Position numbers and translations under genes: made by a program. A DNA stretch of 36,387 nt from a virus: positions 1 to 36,387 of the IMG/VR virus record IMGVR_UViG_3300032323_000325; one strand, written 5' to 3'. Each line of letters begins with the position of its first letter. Position 1 is the stretch's first letter. This document shows, in pieces, positions 1 to 8,541 of this stretch. Below the pieces are notes generated by a model. That model saw only the letters and a program-made list of their open reading frames with translations. It searched no databases and was not told where the DNA came from.

Positions 1-58
1 CCCAATTTCGTGCAAATTGGTTTTGAAAGGGGGGGTGGTCAAAGGGGAAAGGTTGGGG
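1..58. promoter_or_regulatory. Hairpin and G-rich tract upstream of terS
   Basis: CCAATTT at 2-8 pairs perfectly with AAATTGG at 14-20 around a 5-nt loop and is followed by TTTT, which looks like a short intrinsic terminator. It is followed by G runs at 29-35, 44-47 and 55-58. Sequence just upstream of the small terminase gene is where many cos and pac phages carry their packaging recognition site, so this G-rich block is a candidate terminase site. That role is inference; only the hairpin and the G runs are seen. Confidence 0.4.
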
Positions 59-88
59 AATTCCCTGAACGCAAAAGAAAGGTTCAAA

Positions 89-556
89 ATGTCAAAAGAA
101 AAAACACTGCCATCCGAATTGCGTATTGTTCGCAACGGTAGCAAAGCCGATGTGTCGGTTCAGAAAATTAAAACCCGCGTGCCGCAGGCTGACTGGTTGG
201 AAAACCCTGACGCGTGGAACGCAAGCAAGTTTATTCAGGAAACTGCCGACTTCATGTTTGAGATTTACGGAATTGACGCAGACCAAGACAAACACTTACT
301 GGCAATGTTGGCGGATCAAATCACCATTTACGTTGAAGCCAAAAAAGGTGTTGCCCGTGATGGCATAGTTTCAGAATTTAACGGCGGCAAAACAATGGGC
401 GCATCGCCTTATTTTTCAGTGATGAAAGACACGTTAAACAAAATCGTGGTCTTGATGAATGAATTGGGGCTGACACCAAAAGGCCGATTGGGCAAAACGC
501 AAAGCAACACCAATTCTTATGGCGATTTACTTGGTGGCGTTAAATCTAAAAAATGA
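89..556 (+). CDS. terS: Terminase small subunit (P27-like)
   Basis: A 155-residue protein by this start. The region PQADWLENPDAWN and the following helical stretch up to LGLTPKGRLGK match the P27-type small terminase family, which ends in a conserved helical segment before an 'L..tP..R.' motif. Small terminases bind phage DNA and recruit the large subunit for packaging. The ATG at 89 follows an AAAGG-type ribosome site; an in-frame TTG at 17 would add 24 residues encoded by the G-rich tract and is unlikely. Directly upstream of terL, as expected. It overlaps the next tiny ORF by ATGA. Confidence 0.8.
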   Translation: MSKEKTLPSELRIVRNGSKADVSVQKIKTRVPQADWLENPDAWNASKFIQETADFMFEIYGIDADQDKHLLAMLADQITIYVEAKKGVARDGIVSEFNGGKTMGASPYFSVMKDTLNKIVVLMNELGLTPKGRLGKTQSNTNSYGDLLGGVKSKK

Positions 557-630
557 AACATCCAAATAAAAAAGCTGAAGAAAGCAACAAATGGTGGCTT
601 AAATTTCTGCGAAGATTAAAGAAATTATGA
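553..630 (+). CDS. 25-residue basic peptide between the terminase genes
   Basis: This ORF begins in an ATGA overlap with terS and ends in an ATGA overlap with terL, so it bridges the two genes exactly. The product is 25 residues, with a Lys/Arg-rich second half around WWLKFLRRLKKL that could form an amphipathic helix. I do not recognise it. The double overlap suggests translational coupling that lets ribosomes pass from terS to terL; the peptide may have a role of its own or only serve coupling. Confidence 0.4.
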   Translation: MKHPNKKAEESNKWWLKFLRRLKKL

Positions 631-2285
631 AATTAGAAGACGGGATTTTTTATGCCATTGATGTTGTCAAAGGCAACATTACGGTTTGCAACAAAGTTCG
701 ATTGGCGTGTCAACGATTCTTAAATCAACTTGAAGACAAACATTGGGAATATGAATTTGTTGCCGATTACGTTGACCATGTATTGGAATTTTTCGGAACG
801 CTTAAACATACAAAAGGCGCAGACGCAGGAACGCCGCTTGAATTAAAGCCGTGGCAAATTTTTGCTTTATGTGCAATTTACGGTTTCCGTAATAAAAAAG
901 ACCATGAAAAAAGAATGGTGACGGATGTCATTATTTTTATTCCCCGCAAGGCAGGCAAATCAACTTTCACCGCTGGCATCAGTCTTTACGAATTGCAGTT
1001 TGGTGAACATGGCGCGGAAGTCTTTACGCTGGCAACAAACCGCGAACAGGCAACCATTGTGTTTGATGCGTCAAAAGGCTTTGTTGAAAACATGCCAACG
1101 GAAGTTAAAAACGCATTTGATGTCAGCAAATACGAAGTAAAAAAGACAAGTGACAGCCAATCCACATATCGCGCCCTTTCACGCGACAACAAAAAGTCGG
1201 GTGACGGTAAAAACCCATCATGTTGTATTATTGATGAAGCGGCGCAGATTATTGATCGCAACAGCATTGAAGTTTTGCATTCAGGCATGGTCGCACGCAA
1301 AAACCCATTAAGAATTTACATCACAACGGCCAGCTTTACTAAAGACACCAAGTTTTATGAAGACATGCAAGCGTTTGAAGCTATGTTGCAAGGTGATGCA
1401 ACTGACAATCCACATTGGTTTGGTTTGCTTTATGGTCTTGACCCGCAAGATGATTGGCGCGACCCTGCGACTTGGGCAAAGGCAAACCCAATGCACGGGA
1501 TTAGTGTTTACCAAAGCGCGATTGAAGAAAGATGCGAACAGGCAAAATTAAAGCCGGCCGCACTAAATGAATTTTTATGCAAAACGCTGAATGTATATGT
1601 ATCAGCCAATACCGCATGGATTGACCGACAGTATTGGGATGATTCGATTGCCAGCAAGAAAGCAGACCCCGAAGCCGTGTTCATTGGGTTTGACTTGGCG
1701 GCAACGCGAGATTTGAACGCGGTTTGCACGTTGTTTAGATATTCCGAAGACGATTATTTTGCTGAATTTAAGTTTTTCCTGCCTGAAGACGCATTAAATA
1801 TAATTCCAACACACTATCGTGATATATTCGACATTGCAGTCAAATCGGGAATATTACACATTACGCAAGGCAACGTGATGGATGATCGCGAGATTTCAGA
1901 ATACATTAAAAATCAAGCGGCACTATACAATATTCAAGAAGTGGGTTATGATGCGTATAATGCCGCAAGTTTAATTGCGCGACTAAATGATTTTGGGATG
2001 CCAGTTAAGAAGGTTGGGCAAGGCATGGCGGTTTTAAGCAACCCCAGCAAGCACACCGAAAAACTGATAATGTCACATTCTATAAGACACGATGGAAACC
2101 CATTTTTGGGTTGGCAGTTGGGAAACTGCGAGGTTTACGAAGATGTAAACGGCAACATCAAAATTCGCAAGAATGAGGCAGACAAGTCAGCCAAAATTGA
2201 CGGTATCATTGCCATGATTATTGCCATGCACTGTTCGTTAGATCACCCATTAATGTCAACATCATTTGGATTCCGTAGTTTTTAA
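627..2285 (+). CDS. terL: Terminase large subunit (HK97-type ATPase/nuclease)
   Basis: A 552-residue DNA-packaging motor protein. The N-terminal ATPase shows a Walker A-like PRKAGKS at residues 106-112 and a Walker B IIDEA at 201-205. The C-terminal half holds an RNase H-like nuclease with FIGFDLAATRDLNAV near residue 355, where the first Asp is a likely metal ligand, and the KIDGIIAMIIA helix near the end that is typical of Terminase_1 proteins. It translocates DNA into the prohead through the portal and cuts concatemers. Start is coupled by ATGA to the preceding peptide. Full length for the family. Confidence 0.95.
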   Translation: MKLEDGIFYAIDVVKGNITVCNKVRLACQRFLNQLEDKHWEYEFVADYVDHVLEFFGTLKHTKGADAGTPLELKPWQIFALCAIYGFRNKKDHEKRMVTDVIIFIPRKAGKSTFTAGISLYELQFGEHGAEVFTLATNREQATIVFDASKGFVENMPTEVKNAFDVSKYEVKKTSDSQSTYRALSRDNKKSGDGKNPSCCIIDEAAQIIDRNSIEVLHSGMVARKNPLRIYITTASFTKDTKFYEDMQAFEAMLQGDATDNPHWFGLLYGLDPQDDWRDPATWAKANPMHGISVYQSAIEERCEQAKLKPAALNEFLCKTLNVYVSANTAWIDRQYWDDSIASKKADPEAVFIGFDLAATRDLNAVCTLFRYSEDDYFAEFKFFLPEDALNIIPTHYRDIFDIAVKSGILHITQGNVMDDREISEYIKNQAALYNIQEVGYDAYNAASLIARLNDFGMPVKKVGQGMAVLSNPSKHTEKLIMSHSIRHDGNPFLGWQLGNCEVYEDVNGNIKIRKNEADKSAKIDGIIAMIIAMHCSLDHPLMSTSFGFRSF

Positions 2286-2294
2286 GGTGAAAAC

Positions 2295-3704
2295 ATGGCG
2301 ATAACAGATATTTTCAAAAGAAAACAAAAAGATTCATCAGAAAGCAACACGCTTTTTGGTCAAACCGCGTTAGGTAATAACGTATTACGCAACGCCGCAA
2401 CAACGCCAAATGCCGCGGCATATCAACTTTTATATGTAACAACATCAAGCACAACGACCGCTGGCCGAACCATTGATATGTCAATGTTGTCGCGCAATTC
2501 GACAGTCATGGCTTGTATTGGTGTCAAAGCACGCGCATTGGCGCAGTTGCCTATCAAAATCATGGCTTATGGTGAAGACGGCACGCTGGTTGACGCAACA
2601 ATGGATAAAGGTGTTAGCGCACGCGACAAGGCAAAAGCCCGTTCCGTTTTAAGTTTGTTGCAAAACCCAAATCACTTTCAATCACAATACGAATTTTGGT
2701 ATCAGTTTTTGATGTGGCATGAATTAGCGGGTGAAACGTTCACATTGTTATGGCGTAAAGACCAAGACCAAACATTGCAGACCCCGCTTGAAATGTATAT
2801 TCTTGATTCAACGTTAATTACGGCACAATTGACCGAAACGCGTTATCCAGCATACAGATTAAGTTCGCCATCATACGGATTTAATAAAGATGCCGAATTA
2901 AAATCGCATCAAGTGTTACATGTAATGGATGCGGCTTGGCAGGGTAGCGGTTCATTCAACAAAGGCATATTGGCAGTTGAATTAATGGGTCTTGACCAAG
3001 ACATCGACATTTATGCAAACTTTGTTATGCAAAACGGTGCGAAACCGACTGGCCTTTTCCGCACTGACCAAGTAATACCTGACGGCAAGTTTAAAGAAAT
3101 CAAAGCGCGTTTGGCTGAAGCGTGGTCAAGCATGACTGGTTCAAAATCAACAGATTTAAGCAAGCCCGGTCAATCAATTTTGCTTGATAACGGTATGCAA
3201 TACGAAACAATTAAGATGTTGACACTGCAAGATGCAGACGCGGCCGCTTTGAAATTGCAAACAATGAAGCGTATTTGCGGTTTGTTTGGCGTTCCGCCTT
3301 CAATGATTGGCATTGGCGATGCAAAGTATAATAATACACAAACAATGCTTGATGAATTCTACAAATCAACAATGTCACCGTTGCTGATTAACATTCAACA
3401 GAAATTGAAGGGCAGTTTGTTGCAAGGTTATCCAAACCTTTGCATTGAATTCCAAACTGAAAACTTTTTGAAGGGCGCACCAATCGACCAAATGAATTAT
3501 GCGGTCGCTGGTATTAATGCCGGCATTATGACACCAAACGAAGCCCGCGAATATTTGGGTAAGGCTAGTATTGACGGCGGTGATGAATTAAAATCAGATA
3601 ATAAAGAACCGACTGACCCCATTCCGGGCAGTTCGCCGCAATCAACTGGCGGTGGCGGCAATACAAGTCGCATTGGGAGAACGGGGCAAGCTGGAAAAGC
3701 ATAA
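2295..3704 (+). CDS. Portal protein (HK97 family)
   Basis: A 469-residue protein with the HK97 portal signature: NSTVMACIGVKARALAQLPIKI near residues 68-90, a central YEFWYQFLMWHELAGETFTLLWR segment, and the C-terminal RICGLFGVPPSMIG with YNNTQTMLDEFYKSTMSPLL. Twelve copies form the ring at one capsid vertex through which DNA enters and to which the tail attaches. It follows terL with a 9-nt gap and a good ribosome site. The C-terminus is a low-complexity Ser/Gly tail. The stop overlaps the start of the next gene (TAATG). Confidence 0.95.
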   Translation: MAITDIFKRKQKDSSESNTLFGQTALGNNVLRNAATTPNAAAYQLLYVTTSSTTTAGRTIDMSMLSRNSTVMACIGVKARALAQLPIKIMAYGEDGTLVDATMDKGVSARDKAKARSVLSLLQNPNHFQSQYEFWYQFLMWHELAGETFTLLWRKDQDQTLQTPLEMYILDSTLITAQLTETRYPAYRLSSPSYGFNKDAELKSHQVLHVMDAAWQGSGSFNKGILAVELMGLDQDIDIYANFVMQNGAKPTGLFRTDQVIPDGKFKEIKARLAEAWSSMTGSKSTDLSKPGQSILLDNGMQYETIKMLTLQDADAAALKLQTMKRICGLFGVPPSMIGIGDAKYNNTQTMLDEFYKSTMSPLLINIQQKLKGSLLQGYPNLCIEFQTENFLKGAPIDQMNYAVAGINAGIMTPNEAREYLGKASIDGGDELKSDNKEPTDPIPGSSPQSTGGGGNTSRIGRTGQAGKA

Positions 3705-4258
3705 TGGCAAGAGTAAATATTAAAAAGCCAAAAGAATTTAAAGGGTATCATTGGCATCATATTATTCCCAAGCATTTAGGTGGTGATGATAGTGCTAAAA
3801 ATTTAGTTTTATTGTCACCGTATGAACACGCTATGGCACATTTAAAACTATATAAAGAAAACGGATTGCAAGCAGACGCATGGGCTTATAATAGGCTTAT
3901 TAGGCAATCAAAATTAAATTTATCTGAAATTAAATATATTAAACCCAATTTGGGCAAAAAATTTTCAGACGAAGTGAATAAGAAAAAAGGCAGGTCGGGC
4001 AAAGATAATGCAATGTCAAGCCCTGAAATAAGAGAAAAACATAAAAAGATAATGGCAAGCATGGTTGGCAATGCTGTTTTTTCACATAAAGGCAGTGCAA
4101 ACCCTAGTGCAAAAAAAGTAAAGGTAAATAACACCATTTACGATTGCATGAATAGTGTTGCAAACGCTTATTCTGTAAGCCGAGTAACAGTGCGAAAATG
4201 GATAAAAGGTGCAAAACCAAATCAATCGCATAATATTGGCTTTATTGGCTTTGCATAA
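3704..4258 (+). CDS. HNH endonuclease with NUMOD-like repeats (homing type)
   Basis: A 184-residue protein. The N-terminus has YHWHHIIPKHLGGDDSAKNL followed by LSPYEHAMAHLKLY, an HNH nuclease core with paired His and a conserved Asn. A basic middle region (GKKFSDEVNKKKGRSGKDN) resembles NUMOD3 repeats, and the C-terminal segment with YDCMNSVANAYSVSRVTVRKWIKG is a NUMOD1/HTH-like DNA-binding unit. This is the build of phage homing endonucleases. It sits between portal and protease, normally adjacent genes, and its sequence looks more AT-rich than its neighbours, both consistent with insertion. No intron is seen. Confidence 0.85.
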   Translation: MARVNIKKPKEFKGYHWHHIIPKHLGGDDSAKNLVLLSPYEHAMAHLKLYKENGLQADAWAYNRLIRQSKLNLSEIKYIKPNLGKKFSDEVNKKKGRSGKDNAMSSPEIREKHKKIMASMVGNAVFSHKGSANPSAKKVKVNNTIYDCMNSVANAYSVSRVTVRKWIKGAKPNQSHNIGFIGFA

Positions 4259-4282
4259 AATTAAACAAGGGGTTAATCCAAA

Positions 4283-5086
4283 ATGACAGACATTAAGTTT
4301 TTATTTGAATCAAAAGTGCAATTAGGCATTGACGCTGACGAAGCGCAAGGCAGTGGCACAATCGAAGCGCAATTCACGACATGGGGCGCACGCGAGGGCG
4401 CAGACGGCCGCAAGTTTAATTACAAGGCTGAACCATTTATGGAATGGGCAAAAGCGATGGAAGCGACAGGAAAGCCATTGCCAATGTATTTTCAACACAA
4501 TGATGAATCAATGCCAGTTGGCGAGTGGACTTCATTTGAATTTGATGACAAAGGCATGTCAGGCAAAGGCCGTTTATTCACAAATACAAGCGCAGGCCGT
4601 GATTTATACACAATTATGAAAGAATCGCCAAATATGGTTGGCGGTGTTTCCGTTGGCGCATACGCAGACGAATATTGCATGGTAGATGCTGAAGGCAACA
4701 TGCTTGATGCAGGCATCGCGGCTGACGAAGGCTTTTTCCAAATCACAAAAGGTGGTTTGCGTGAAGTTTCTATTGTTATGAATCCAAATAACCTTGAAGC
4801 CAACATCAAAAAACTAGAATCGTGCTTAAATGCAGACGGTTCAGTTGAACCAAGAAATTTGGAACGTGCCTTGCGTGACGCAGGGGTTTCAAAACAGAAT
4901 GCGGCGGTTGCCGTTTCTGTATTTAAGGAAGTAATGGAAAGTCGGCGTGATGCTGGCGATGCAAGCAACCTTAAAAACGACACGGATCGGAGTGATTCTG
5001 AAACGGTAGCCGCCGAAGACGCAATTCTTGCGGCATTTGCCGAAAGAGAATTGTTGAAGAAATTAAATCAACGTATTAAAGGATAA
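4283..5086 (+). CDS. Prohead maturation protease (HK97 family, S78-like)
   Basis: A 267-residue serine protease that processes the capsid scaffold domain inside the prohead. His72 in the MYFQHND segment and Ser123 in GGVSVGAYADE fit the catalytic His and Ser of the HK97 protease family, and GGLREVSIVMNPNN is the conserved 'E.S.V..P.n' strand. The C-terminal third (from about residue 180) is polar and variable and may act as a self-processed or scaffold-binding tail. The gene lies directly before the main capsid gene, with a ribosome site AAGGGG upstream. Confidence 0.92.
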   Translation: MTDIKFLFESKVQLGIDADEAQGSGTIEAQFTTWGAREGADGRKFNYKAEPFMEWAKAMEATGKPLPMYFQHNDESMPVGEWTSFEFDDKGMSGKGRLFTNTSAGRDLYTIMKESPNMVGGVSVGAYADEYCMVDAEGNMLDAGIAADEGFFQITKGGLREVSIVMNPNNLEANIKKLESCLNADGSVEPRNLERALRDAGVSKQNAAVAVSVFKEVMESRRDAGDASNLKNDTDRSDSETVAAEDAILAAFAERELLKKLNQRIKG

Positions 5087-5089
5087 ATC

Positions 5090-6433
5090 ATGTCAGAAAA
5101 AATCATGGAAAAACTTGACGCGATTGAGGCACAAAATGTTGCTGAAATTGCAAAAGTAAACGAAGCGGTTGACGCAAAAGTTGCCGCAATTGAAGAAAAA
5201 CTAAACAACGAATTTGCTGAAAAAGTTGCGGCTTTAGAAGCTAAAGTTGCAGATATTAAATCACCTTCAATCATCAAACTTGAAAAAACAGTTTCAGGCG
5301 ATGTGAACAAACGCGTTCGTGAAGCGTTATCAACATTTTACAAAGGCAACAGCCGTGTTGAAAAAGAATTTGCTTTATTTGCTGACGAAGGCGAACACCA
5401 AGCATTCTTGAAAGAGGCATCAGCATTGACTGGTTCAGGCGCAGGTATCGGCGGTCGCACAGCTTACGACCCGGTGTTTGTTGCACTACGTTTGGCAAAC
5501 CCGTTGCGTGGCGCAGGCCGTAACGTAACAACTGACGGTTCAACATATCAATTTAGAAGCAAGGTTGGCAACGCAGGTGCGGCTTGGGGCTATCCAGTAA
5601 ACAACAACACTTCAGCAACTACTGAAAACACAAACATTTGGCAATTAACATTGCAAGACTTGAACGTTCAGTTCCCAGTTCGTACAGCGGCACTTGACGA
5701 TATTGACGGTCTTGAATCAAACCTTGTTTCAGACATGTTGGTTGAATTCAGCCAAGCTGAAGCGTTATCAATGGTTCAAAACGATGACCAAGGTGCAACA
5801 ACACTTCCATACGGCGGTTCAAACGGCTTGCGCGGTTTAAATCAATATCCGGGCGTAAATGCAACTTACACTGGCGGCACAACTTCAGTTGCGGCATTCG
5901 GTTCAAGTGGCACTGGTTCATCAAGCGGTTTGCATTCAATTGCAACATACGACCAATTGACAACAAACGGTGACGCATTGGCAAACAACGTAACATATAA
6001 AGACGTTGTAAACTTCATTTACGCATTGCCACAACAATACTGGACTGAATCAGCGAAATTCATGATTAGCCCATTAATGCTTGCCGCAATTCGTGGCTTG
6101 ACAGACAGCCAAGGCCGCCCAATTTACGTTGACGGTTTAGCACGCAATGACGGTATTGTTGGCACATTGCTTGGCTTTGATGTGGTTGTGAATAAATACC
6201 TTGACGTTCCATCAATGGATACAGCGGCAGGCACAGACGATTTATTCCCAATGTATTTTGGTGACTGGCAACGTGGTTTTGCAATCGTTGATCGTATGAA
6301 CATGGTGTTGCGTCGTTACGACCAAACATTACCGGGTTCAATCACTTTCTACGGTGAAAAACGTTTGGCATCAAGCATTGTTGATCCAAATGCAATTGTA
6401 CGTTACCGTTCAACTGCAACTGTTACCAAGTAA
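5090..6433 (+). CDS. Major capsid protein 1 (HK97 fold, with scaffold domain)
   Basis: A 447-residue protein. Residues 1-60 form an Ala/Glu/Lys-rich coiled coil, like the delta (scaffold) domain cut off by the HK97 protease. The shell domain starts about residue 110 (SALTGSGAGIGGRTAYDPVF) and ends with the LPGSITFYGEKRLASSIVDPNAIV strand region of HK97-type capsids. The protease gene lies just upstream. The ribosome site is AAAGGATAAATC before the ATG. It is clearly paralogous to the next gene, which lacks the coiled coil. Confidence 0.95.
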   Translation: MSEKIMEKLDAIEAQNVAEIAKVNEAVDAKVAAIEEKLNNEFAEKVAALEAKVADIKSPSIIKLEKTVSGDVNKRVREALSTFYKGNSRVEKEFALFADEGEHQAFLKEASALTGSGAGIGGRTAYDPVFVALRLANPLRGAGRNVTTDGSTYQFRSKVGNAGAAWGYPVNNNTSATTENTNIWQLTLQDLNVQFPVRTAALDDIDGLESNLVSDMLVEFSQAEALSMVQNDDQGATTLPYGGSNGLRGLNQYPGVNATYTGGTTSVAAFGSSGTGSSSGLHSIATYDQLTTNGDALANNVTYKDVVNFIYALPQQYWTESAKFMISPLMLAAIRGLTDSQGRPIYVDGLARNDGIVGTLLGFDVVVNKYLDVPSMDTAAGTDDLFPMYFGDWQRGFAIVDRMNMVLRRYDQTLPGSITFYGEKRLASSIVDPNAIVRYRSTATVTK

Positions 6434-6441
6434 TTAAAGGC

Positions 6442-6466
6442 GGGGCGGGGAAACCTGCCCCCTTTT
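6442..6466 (+). terminator. Hairpin with T-run between the two capsid genes
   Basis: GGGGCGGG at 6442-6449 pairs with CCTGCCCC at 6454-6461 (one G-T pair) around a GAAA loop, followed by C and TTTT at 6463-6466. This is an intrinsic-terminator or RNA-stabilising hairpin. In an operon it would leave capsid 1 abundant and reduce transcription into the second capsid gene and downstream. Confidence 0.6.
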
Positions 6467-6489
6467 AAATCCTTTTAGGAAAATAAACC

Positions 6490-7536
6490 ATGAAAACCCA
6501 AGAAATTTTAAAAGGCATTAAGGAAGCGTTGATTGACGGTAAATCAGTGGTCAATTTTTCCGAAAAAGTCGATTCAAACGAGGCATCAGCATTAACAGGC
6601 AGTGGCCTTGATGTTGGTGGTCGCACTTATTTTGATGATGCGTTTGCGGCATTGCGTTATGCAAACCCATTCCGTCAAGGTTCACGCCAAATCATTGGCA
6701 AAGGTTCAGCCGCACAATTCGTGGCAAAAACAGGTAACGCAACAAGCGCAACAAACCCATTTGGTTACATTGTTGACGCAAATAGTGGTTCACCTGATAT
6801 TTCAACAGCATTTTGGCAATTGCCAATGCGTGTTATTTCAGCACAACTGCCAATTCGTAGCGCAGTATTATCAGACATCAACAATATTGAATCAGCAGTC
6901 GTTAATGATTTAATGTTGGAATTTTCAGCCATCGAAGCATCATCAATGGCATTAAACGTTGACCAATCAGGTTCAACAACAACAACTTTAGGTGGCACAA
7001 GCGGCTTGCGTGGTTTAGTAAACTACGGCACAAGCACAAGCGCGGCCGCATACGGCACAAGCGGCACAGCCATCACAAACGGCTTGCATACAATCTTAAA
7101 AGAAGAATTTAGCGCATCAGCAATTGGATATGATGACATTGTGAACGCGGCATCATTGTTGCCAGCACAATACTGGTCACTTCCCGGCACTGCATGGCAC
7201 ATTCATCCAACATTGCTTGCACAAATCCGCAAATTAAAAGGTTCAACTGGCGGCGCACCAATGTTTGTTGAAGTAGGTGACGAAGACGGTGGCGCGGGCG
7301 CATTCTTGTTTGGTTTCCCAGTTATTCCAAACCCATATTTAGCCGCCCCTGCCGCTGGTAAGATTTCAGCAGTGTTGGCAAATTGGGACAGGTTCATCAC
7401 TATCGTTGACGGTGAAGAAATGACCATTCAACGTTTTGACCAAACACAGCCCGGCACAGTAACGCTTTATGCTGAAAAACGCATGGCATCAACTGTTCGT
7501 GATCCATTTGCAGGCGTGTTTTTAGTTGGGGCTTAA
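6490..7536 (+). CDS. Second HK97-fold major capsid-like protein (paralogue)
   Basis: A 348-residue protein that aligns by eye with capsid 1 over the whole shell domain: SALTGSGLDVGGRTYFDDAF against SALTGSGAGIGGRTAYDPVF, LRGLVNYG against LRGLNQYP, and QPGTVTLYAEKRMASTVRDP against LPGSITFYGEKRLASSIVDP. Only about 35 residues precede the shell domain, so the coiled-coil scaffold domain is missing. It may be a minor capsid component such as a vertex protein, an alternative shell protein, or a decoration derived by duplication. Ribosome site TTTTAGGAAAATAAACC. The reading frame is intact, which argues against a pseudogene. Confidence 0.9.
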   Translation: MKTQEILKGIKEALIDGKSVVNFSEKVDSNEASALTGSGLDVGGRTYFDDAFAALRYANPFRQGSRQIIGKGSAAQFVAKTGNATSATNPFGYIVDANSGSPDISTAFWQLPMRVISAQLPIRSAVLSDINNIESAVVNDLMLEFSAIEASSMALNVDQSGSTTTTLGGTSGLRGLVNYGTSTSAAAYGTSGTAITNGLHTILKEEFSASAIGYDDIVNAASLLPAQYWSLPGTAWHIHPTLLAQIRKLKGSTGGAPMFVEVGDEDGGAGAFLFGFPVIPNPYLAAPAAGKISAVLANWDRFITIVDGEEMTIQRFDQTQPGTVTLYAEKRMASTVRDPFAGVFLVGA

Positions 7537-7538
7537 TC

Positions 7539-8186
7539 ATGGCTGATTCTTATGGCATGACAACTTATGCGGCAACGCGCAATCCGTTCAATTATGATAA
7601 GTTTGAACAGATTGATCGTGCCATAACAACCAATTGGCTTACCCTTGAAGAAATCACCAATCAATTAAACTTGTTTGGTGATGAATCACAGGATGCCTAT
7701 TTGGAAAGTTTGGAATTGGCCGTTCGTATGCACATTGAAGACTACTTGGGAATGCCTATTTTCCCAGTGACATATCGCGTATATTACGGCATCAGTTCAC
7801 AATACAACACGCCATTAAGTTTAGATTTGCCTGAAGTTTCAACAACTGATTTGCAGATTAACAGTGTGAAATTCTACAATGCTGACAACCCAAGCATTTT
7901 AGTGACTATTCCATCAACGGAATATTATTATGATGCGACTGGCAACAAGGTGATTTTGAACACTGGATTGCCTTCAAACATCAGCACAAATCGCACATCG
8001 CCAATTGTTGTTGAATATACGGTCAATCCAAACATAATTGCCCAATATCCTGTAATTAAACAGGCTGGTTTGTTATTGTTTACGCATTTGTATAATAATC
8101 GCAGTGATACAACCGCAACAGGGCTTCAAAAAATTCCGTTTGGGGTTGATGCCTTATTAAGACCCTATAAACCGCTTGTGATGTAA
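7539..8186 (+). CDS. Head-tail connector (HK97 gp6-like)
   Basis: A 215-residue protein. The segment WLTLEEITNQLNLFGDESQDAYLESLELAVRMHIEDYLGMPI is the helical start typical of gp6/gp15-type connector proteins that form a ring under the portal. The C-terminal helix PVIKQAGLLLFTHLYNNRS matches the usual 'a.l.L..hwY.nRe' motif of the family. Longer than the minimal family because of a beta-rich insert (about residues 70-165). It starts 2 nt after the second capsid gene, in the standard place for a connector. Confidence 0.85.
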   Translation: MADSYGMTTYAATRNPFNYDKFEQIDRAITTNWLTLEEITNQLNLFGDESQDAYLESLELAVRMHIEDYLGMPIFPVTYRVYYGISSQYNTPLSLDLPEVSTTDLQINSVKFYNADNPSILVTIPSTEYYYDATGNKVILNTGLPSNISTNRTSPIVVEYTVNPNIIAQYPVIKQAGLLLFTHLYNNRSDTTATGLQKIPFGVDALLRPYKPLVM

Positions 8187-8195
8187 GGAATAGGC

Positions 8196-8540
8196 ATGGC
8201 AATTGCACGCTTTGAAAATGTGGATGTGAACACCCTGACTTTTGGCGTTAATGCCTTTGGTGAAGGTTTAACCACAATCACAAAAAAGTTTACTGGCCGG
8301 CCATTGGTTCAAGATGTAAAAAATTCAGTTGCAATCACTGAACGCTATCGTGTTTATCAAGATTTGATAAGCATGAAATTTAACTATACGCCGTGGATGA
8401 AAGATGTTGTTGATAATCAAAATTTGTATTCAATTACATGGCGCGGTAAAGATTGGCGAATTACCGATTGCGTTGAATCTAATGATAGAATGTCAGTGAC
8501 ATTAATGTGTTACCGTTCCGACCCTGCAACGAAGGTTTAA
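8196..8540 (+). CDS. Head closure / head-tail joining protein
   Basis: A 114-residue beta-rich protein with ITERYRVYQDLISMKFNYTP and SITWRGKDWRITDCVESNDRMSVTLMCYRSDP. The order of strands and the 'W.I..v....d....tl.c....' ending fit the small SPP1 gp16 / HK97 gp7-type joining proteins that close the connector after packaging. Assignment rests on this pattern and on position between the connector and the tail terminator gene. Confidence 0.65.
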   Translation: MAIARFENVDVNTLTFGVNAFGEGLTTITKKFTGRPLVQDVKNSVAITERYRVYQDLISMKFNYTPWMKDVVDNQNLYSITWRGKDWRITDCVESNDRMSVTLMCYRSDPATKV

Positions 8541-8541
8541 A

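Noticed and set aside
4492-4983. 163-codon minus-strand ORF within the protease gene
   Set aside because: Low-complexity Ser/Ala-rich antisense of a well-supported protease; no ribosome site or operon context.
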